A stretch of 16,530 bases of DNA from JBKBRC01 sp046292345 (lineage in GTDB: Bacteria; Bacteroidota; Rhodothermia; Rhodothermales; Rubricoccaceae): contig JBKBRC010000051.1 in assembly GCA_046292345.1 (NCBI GenBank), forward strand, positions 1 through 16,530. Reading direction: 5' to 3'. Position numbers and translations under genes: made by a program. Below the pieces are notes generated by a model. The model was not told where the DNA came from. It ran no database searches and saw only the letters and a program-made list of their open reading frames with translations. Of the stretch, positions 13,049 to 16,530 are shown one piece after another; position 1 is the stretch's first letter; each line of letters begins with the position of its first letter.

Positions 13049-13663
13049 TCAGAGCAGCGCGCCGATCCAGGCGCGCAGCTCCGCGATGCCGTCCCGCTTC
13101 TCTGCCGACGTAAGCACAACGGGCACTTCGAGTCCGTAGGGCGCAAGATGCCGCTCGAGCGCGGCGCGCGCCGTGGCGCGCCCGTTACCCGAGAGCTTAT
13201 CAGCTTTGGTGAGCGCGATCAGGTGCGCGGCTCCGCTCTCGCGCAGGAGGGCTATCAGCTCTTCGTCGAGCGCCGTCGGCGCGTGGCGGCTGTCGATCAG
13301 CTGTACGACGGCCCGCAATTGCGGACGCTCGGTGACGTAGCGCCCCACCAGACGCTGCCACGCCGCGCGCTGCGCCTGGGCCACCTTCGCGTAGCCGTAC
13401 CCCGGCACGTCGACGAGGAAGAAGCCACCCCTGAGCCCGCCCTGTCCGTCCGGCTCCGCGTTGGCAAGGTAGAAGTTGAGCGTCTGCGTCTTACCTGGCG
13501 TGCTGCTCGTGCGCGCGAGGGCTCTGCGCCCTGCGAGCGCGTTGAGCAGCGAACTCTTGCCCACGTTGGAGCGCCCGACAAACGCCACCTCGGCCCGCTC
13601 ACCCTCTGGCAGCGCGTTCCAGGTTGGCGCCGCGAGCACGAAGCGTACGTCGGTAATGTTCAT
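13049..13663 (-). CDS. engB: Ribosome biogenesis GTPase YihA/YsxC/EngB
   Basis: The 204-residue GTPase acts in late 50S subunit assembly. All G motifs are present: G1 GRSNVGKSSLLN near residues 30-41, G2 TSSTPGKTQTLNFY, G3 DVPGYGYAKV, G4 TKADKL and G5 TSAEKRDG. The spacing and the GRSNVGKSSL/PGYGYA signatures are specific for EngB rather than other TrmE-Era GTPases. The length fits the family. The ATG at 13663 gives the common opening with a short strand (DVRFVLAAPTWNALPEGERAEVAFVGRSN). It is convergent with the second lipoprotein. Its start codon directly abuts a 17-bp tandem repeat array, so its own promoter is either in or beyond the array, or it is read through from sucD. Confidence 0.95.
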   Translation of the reverse strand: MNITDVRFVLAAPTWNALPEGERAEVAFVGRSNVGKSSLLNALAGRRALARTSSTPGKTQTLNFYLANAEPDGQGGLRGGFFLVDVPGYGYAKVAQAQRAAWQRLVGRYVTERPQLRAVVQLIDSRHAPTALDEELIALLRESGAAHLIALTKADKLSGNGRATARAALERHLAPYGLEVPVVLTSAEKRDGIAELRAWIGALL

Positions 13664-13913
13664 CGGACGGGGGCGTTGGCCGGACGGGGGCGTTGGCCGG
13701 ACGGGGGCGTTGGCCGGACGGGGGCGTTNNNNNNNNNNNNNNNNNNNNNNNNNNNNNNNNNNNNNNNNNNNNNNNNNNNNNNNNNNNNNNNNNNNNNNNN
13801 NNNNNNNNNNNNNNNNNNNNNNNNNNNNCGGACGGGGGCGTTGGCCGGACGGGGGCGTTGGCCGGACGGGGGCGTTGGCCGGACGGGGGCGTTAGCCGGA
13901 CGGACGCGTTGGC
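13664..13913. repeat. 17-bp tandem repeat array against the engB start codon
   Basis: The unit is CGGACGGGGGCGTTGGC. Three full copies and part of a fourth lie at 13664-13728. After the N gap, three perfect copies (13829-13879), one with GTTAGC (13880-13896) and one with CGGACGGACGCG (13897-13913) follow. At least eight copies are visible and the true number is unknown. The array touches the engB ATG. Because 17 is not a multiple of three and the unit has no stop in any frame, it creates long false open frames on both strands. Confidence 0.97.
13729..13828. other. Assembly gap of 100 N inside the repeat array
   Basis: Exactly 100 N with the same 17-bp repeat on both sides is the usual placeholder for a gap of unknown length. 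The gap most likely reflects unresolved repeat copies, though other sequence could be hidden there. Confidence 0.97.
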
Positions 13914-13926
13914 CAGCGGAAAGCGT

Positions 13927-13959
13927 GCGGGGGCGGGCGCTCGTGCGCCGCGCCCCCGC
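13927..13959 (-). terminator. Strong hairpin downstream of sucD
   Basis: GCGGGGGCGGGCGC (13927-13940) pairs with GCGCCGCGCCCCCGC (13945-13959) as a 14-bp stem with a single bulged base and the loop TCGT. On the minus strand it lies about 46 bases after the sucD stop and is followed by ACGCTTTCC. Together with a small GCCGCC/GGCGGC stem at 13984-13998, this fills the sequence between sucD and the repeat array. Confidence 0.6.
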
Positions 13960-14005
13960 GCAGGAAGTGGTCCGGTGCGCGCAGCCGCCGCAGGCGGCCG
14001 CTGCC

Positions 14006-14887
14006 TCAGGCGACCTGCGCGAAGTGCTGACGCACCGTCTCGCCGAGCGCCGCCGGGCTCTCAATGGTCGTGATACCGGCCTCGCGCATCGCCTTGAGCT
14101 TCTCCTCGGCGGTGCCGGTGCCGCCGGAGATGATCGCGCCCGCGTGGCCCATGCGGCGCCCCGGAGGCGCCGTGCGCCCGGCGATGAAGCCAAAGACCGG
14201 CTTGGTCATGTGCTCCTTGACGAAGCGCGCCGCCTCCTCCTCGGCCGAGCCGCCAATCTCGCCGATCATCACGACGGCCTCCGTGGCCGGGTCCGCCTCG
14301 AAAAGCTCGAGCGCGTCGATGAAGCGCGTGCCGATGATCGGGTCGCCGCCGATGCCAACGGCGGTCGTCTGGCCGAGGCCGGCACGCGTGAGCTGGTCCA
14401 CGCACTCGTACGTGAGCGTACCCGAGCGCGAGACGACGCCCACCGGGCCGTCCGAGAAAATCATCGTCGGCATGATGCCGACCTTGGTGTTCGTGCCGGG
14501 CGTGAGCACGCCGGGGCAGTTGGGCCCCACCATGCGCGCCCCCTTCTTCTTGACGAACGGCACCACCGGGATCATGTCCTGCACCGGGATGCCCTCAGTG
14601 ATGCAGATGATCGTCTCGATGCCCGCGTCGGCCGCCTCGAGGATAGCGTCGGCGGCGAACGGCGGGGGGACGAAGATGCATGCCGTGTTGGCGCCTTCCT
14701 GCTCGACGGCCTCGCGGACGGTGTTGTAGAGCGGCCGCTCGAGGTGGCGCTGGCCGCCCTTACCGGGCGTGACGCCCGCGACGACGTGGGTGCCATAGGC
14801 GATCATCTGCTCGGCGTGGAACGAGCCTTCCTTACCAGTGATGCCCTGGACGACGAGGCGGGTGTCTTTTCCTACGAGAACGGACAT
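14006..14887 (-). CDS. sucD: Succinate-CoA ligase (ADP/GDP-forming) alpha subunit
   Basis: The 293-residue alpha subunit binds CoA and carries the phosphohistidine in the TCA-cycle step from succinyl-CoA to succinate, with substrate-level phosphorylation. Visible signatures are the CoA-binding Rossmann start LVVQGITGKEGSFHAEQM (11-28), VAGVTPGKGG (36-45), IFVPPPFAADAI (71-82), CITEGIPVQDM (95-105), GPNCPGVLTP (121-130), SRSGTLTYE (153-161), GIGGDPIIGT (178-187) and the active-site RRMGHAGAI with His248. Length is normal. The beta subunit (sucC) is not in the window, so the two genes are unlinked here. A promoter-like box lies upstream and a strong hairpin follows, suggesting a single-gene transcript. 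Confidence 0.97.
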   Translation of the reverse strand: MSVLVGKDTRLVVQGITGKEGSFHAEQMIAYGTHVVAGVTPGKGGQRHLERPLYNTVREAVEQEGANTACIFVPPPFAADAILEAADAGIETIICITEGIPVQDMIPVVPFVKKKGARMVGPNCPGVLTPGTNTKVGIMPTMIFSDGPVGVVSRSGTLTYECVDQLTRAGLGQTTAVGIGGDPIIGTRFIDALELFEADPATEAVVMIGEIGGSAEEEAARFVKEHMTKPVFGFIAGRTAPPGRRMGHAGAIISGGTGTAEEKLKAMREAGITTIESPAALGETVRQHFAQVA

Positions 14888-14921
14888 GGTGCGAGGGGAA
14901 AGCGAGCGGGAGCGAAGCGTG

Positions 14922-14929
14922 CCAAGTTA
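14922..14929 (-). promoter_or_regulatory. -7-like box upstream of sucD
   Basis: On the minus strand this reads TAACTTGG, 35 bases before the sucD ATG, a close match to TAnnTTTG. It lies in the 76-base spacer between gatA and sucD. Confidence 0.5.
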
Positions 14930-14963
14930 GCCACGCGTCGGCTTTGTGGAAGGGCGCGGCGCG

Positions 14964-16448
14964 TCACTTCTGCGCCGCTTCGAGGGCCGCCCCCACGCGG
15001 AGCAGATCGGCCTCGCCGAACGGCCGGCCGACGAGTTGAATCCCCACGGGGAGGCCATCGGCGCAGCCCGCGGCCGGGAGCGCGAGTGCCGGCACGCCGG
15101 CCAGGCTCGCCGTGACCGTGAACACGTCCGAGAGGTACATCTGGAGCGGATCGGCGAGCGCCTCGCCCAGCCGGAAGGGCGGCGCGGGGGCAGTTGGCAG
15201 AAGGAGCACGTCGGCTTCCGCGAGCGCGCCGAGCACGTCGTCGCGGATGAGGCGGCGCACGCGCTGGGCGCGGTTGTAGTAGGCGTCGTAGTAGCCGGCC
15301 GAGAGGACGTACGTGCCCAGCAGCACACGCCGCCGCACCTCGTCGCCGAAGCCCTCGGTCCGGTTGCGGGCGTAGAACGCCTCCACCCCCGCACCGCTCG
15401 CGGCCGGGCTCTCCTCGTCCGATGCAGGAGCAGAAGACGCCCCCGCCCTGTGGCCGAAGCGGATGCCGTCGTACCGTCCAAGATTGCTCGAGGCCTCGGC
15501 CGTCGTGAGGACGTAGTACGCGGCCACGCCCAGGTGCGCGTGCGGCAGGGCGGCGTCCCGGAGCGTGGCGCCCAGCGCGACCAGGCGCGCCGCCTCCGCC
15601 TCGAACGCTGCGCGCACGCCCTCGTGCAGTCCCTCGGCCAGGAAGCTGCGCGGCACGCCGATGACGCACCCGCGGAGGTCCGGCGCGGCGGCCCCCGCCG
15701 CCACGGCCGCCGCGTAATCCGGCACCGCCCGCCCGGACGCCGTCGCGTCGGCCGGGTCGGCACCGGCCATGGCGCCCAGGAGCATGGCGGCCTCCGGCAC
15801 CGAGCGCGCGAGCGCGCCGATGCAGTCGAACGACGAGGCGTAGGCCACGAGGCCGTAGCGGCTCACCCGCCCGTAAGTCGGCTTAAGGCCGACGGTGCCG
15901 GTGAACGCCGCGGGCAGGCGTACCGAGCCGCCCGTGTCACTGCCCAGCGCGCCGTGCACGAAGCCGGCCGCGACGGCCGCCGCACTGCCGCTCGAGGAGC
16001 CACCGGGCACGCGCCCCGGTGCGCGCGGGTTGCGCGTGGGCCCGTGCACGCTCGTCTCCCCCGTCGAGCCCATGCCGAAGGCGTCGCAGTTGAGACGGAA
16101 GAGGCTCAGGGCGCCGGCCGCGCGCAGGCGCGCCACGGCTGTTGCCGTGTAGCGCGCGCGGTGCGGCGCGAGCATGCGCGCGCCGCACGAGAGCGAGCGC
16201 CCCGCCTCGGCGATGTTGTCCTTGACGCCGAGCACGAACCCGGCCAGCGGCGGCAGCGGTAGGCCGGCGGCCCGGCGCGCGTCGAGCGCCCGGGCCTCGG
16301 CGCGCGCCTCGTCGGCGGCCACCGCCACGACGGCGGTGAGCGCCGCGTGCTGCGTGGCCGCCGCGAGCGCCTTGTCTACGAGCGCCTCGGCCGTCGTCTC
16401 GCCCGCCACAAGGCGCGCGCGATCGGCCGTGTATTCGGCGAGGGTCAC
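14964..16448 (-). CDS. gatA: Asp/Glu-tRNA amidotransferase subunit A (GatA)
   Basis: The 494-residue amidase-signature protein supplies ammonia from glutamine for converting Glu-tRNA(Gln) and/or Asp-tRNA(Asn) in the GatCAB complex. The Ser-cisSer-Lys triad is intact: Lys76 in GVKDNI, Ser151 in PGGSSSGSAAAVA, and Ser175 in SDTGGSVRLPA, with the 75- and 24-residue spacings expected for GatA. GatA-specific stretches follow: GLKPTYGRVSRYGLVAYASS, RYDGIRFGHRA, and RTEGFGDEVRRRVLLGTYVL with AGYYDAYY. An Ala/Ser/Glu-rich insertion of roughly 14 residues lies between GHRAG and VEAFYARNRTEGFG. The start is GTG, six bases after the stop of the upstream gene and in the same frame; no earlier start is possible. 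GatB and GatC are not in the window. Confidence 0.94.
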   Translation of the reverse strand: MTLAEYTADRARLVAGETTAEALVDKALAAATQHAALTAVVAVAADEARAEARALDARRAAGLPLPPLAGFVLGVKDNIAEAGRSLSCGARMLAPHRARYTATAVARLRAAGALSLFRLNCDAFGMGSTGETSVHGPTRNPRAPGRVPGGSSSGSAAAVAAGFVHGALGSDTGGSVRLPAAFTGTVGLKPTYGRVSRYGLVAYASSFDCIGALARSVPEAAMLLGAMAGADPADATASGRAVPDYAAAVAAGAAAPDLRGCVIGVPRSFLAEGLHEGVRAAFEAEAARLVALGATLRDAALPHAHLGVAAYYVLTTAEASSNLGRYDGIRFGHRAGASSAPASDEESPAASGAGVEAFYARNRTEGFGDEVRRRVLLGTYVLSAGYYDAYYNRAQRVRRLIRDDVLGALAEADVLLLPTAPAPPFRLGEALADPLQMYLSDVFTVTASLAGVPALALPAAGCADGLPVGIQLVGRPFGEADLLRVGAALEAAQK

Positions 16449-16454
16449 GTGCGA

Positions 16455-16530
16455 CTAGTTGGCCGAAGGGCCTTCGGCCGGGGGCGCGGCCGGCGGAGGC
16501 ATCGCCGCAGCCGGCGGCGCGTAGCTGGGC
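16455..16530 (-). CDS. C-terminal tail of an upstream gene (5' part outside window)
   Basis: The 24 residues before the TAG stop at 16457-16455 are Pro/Ala-rich (PSYAPPAAAMPPP then AAPPAEGPSAN). This frame leads into gatA with a six-base gap, so the two genes are probably cotranscribed. A low-complexity Pro/Ala tail directly before gatA would suit a TatA/E-type protein, a neighbour I recall from related genomes, but nothing visible proves this. The identity is open. Confidence 0.45.
   Translation of the reverse strand, partial: PSYAPPAAAMPPPAAPPAEGPSAN

Noticed and set aside
13664..13913. CRISPR array
   Set aside because: Units are 17 bp and directly contiguous with no spacers and no cas genes, so this is a tandem repeat.
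13660..14193. N-terminally extended engB or a repeat protein encoded by the 17-bp array
   Set aside because: The period is not a multiple of three and stops are absent in all frames. The family start is at 13663, and the rest is antisense, gap or terminator sequence.
13148..15115. A 655-codon plus-strand open frame running through the N gap
   Set aside because: It depends on unknown bases and on a 17-bp repeat with no stop in any frame, and it is antisense to engB and sucD.
16444..16451. parS-like site around CACGTG
   Set aside because: Only the core TCACGTG matches; the arms do not fit TGTTTCACGTGAAACA. Other CACGTG hexamers at 10142-10147 and 10289-10294 also lack the arms and lie within coding sequence.

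Overview
The window is very G+C-rich bacterial DNA with densely packed genes. It most likely comes from a high-GC member of the Bacteroidota/Rhodothermota lineage (Rhodothermales; Rubricoccaceae- or Salinibacter-like). The support is: a parA-parB-DUF5683 block, which is a Bacteroidota-type gene order; a Bacteroidota-type serine palmitoyltransferase; orphan MacB/FtsX-type permeases; no recognisable Shine-Dalgarno sequence at the starts; and a recurring TAnnTT(G) element upstream of most transcription units, resembling the Bacteroidota -7 box TAnnTTTG. The assignment is inference. The 100-N run at 13729-13828 shows this is a scaffolded draft.

Layout. 1-363 (+) is the 3' end of a TonB-like energy transducer. 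It converges on rpiA (457-1206, -), with a UUCG-capped hairpin between them. 1298-3825 (-) is a translationally coupled pair of FtsX/MacB-type permeases with no ATPase beside them. A 52-residue DUF5989 membrane protein (3996-4154, +) converges on a GNAT acetyltransferase (4218-4682, -). 5004-7731 (+) is parA-parB-DUF5683. 7840-11322 (+) is serine palmitoyltransferase, a YghO/bacterial ceramide synthase-like acyltransferase and a HAD phosphatase, probably one operon. A rhomboid protease (11324-11923, -) stops one base from the HAD gene and is divergent from a small lipoprotein (11982-12329, +); a second lipoprotein follows (12409-12954, +). engB (13049-13663, -), sucD (14006-14887, -) and gatA (14964-16448, -) follow. 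The last 76 bases hold the Pro/Ala-rich C-terminus of a further minus-strand gene.

How the genes work together. Most are housekeeping: pentose phosphate, TCA cycle, Gln/Asn-tRNA amidation, ribosome assembly and chromosome segregation. The most specific functional inference is sphingolipid synthesis: serine palmitoyltransferase makes the long-chain base, and the adjacent YghO/bCerS-family protein is a candidate for the N-acylation step.

The most unusual feature is a set of short tandem repeats of 17-21 bp lying on gene edges. They occur at the 3' ends of spt and the GNAT gene (both including the stop codon), directly against the engB start codon, in the parA leader, in the rpiA promoter region (where the unit carries the promoter-like box), and in frame in the ParA tail. 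This looks like one recurrent local duplication process acting on gene boundaries.
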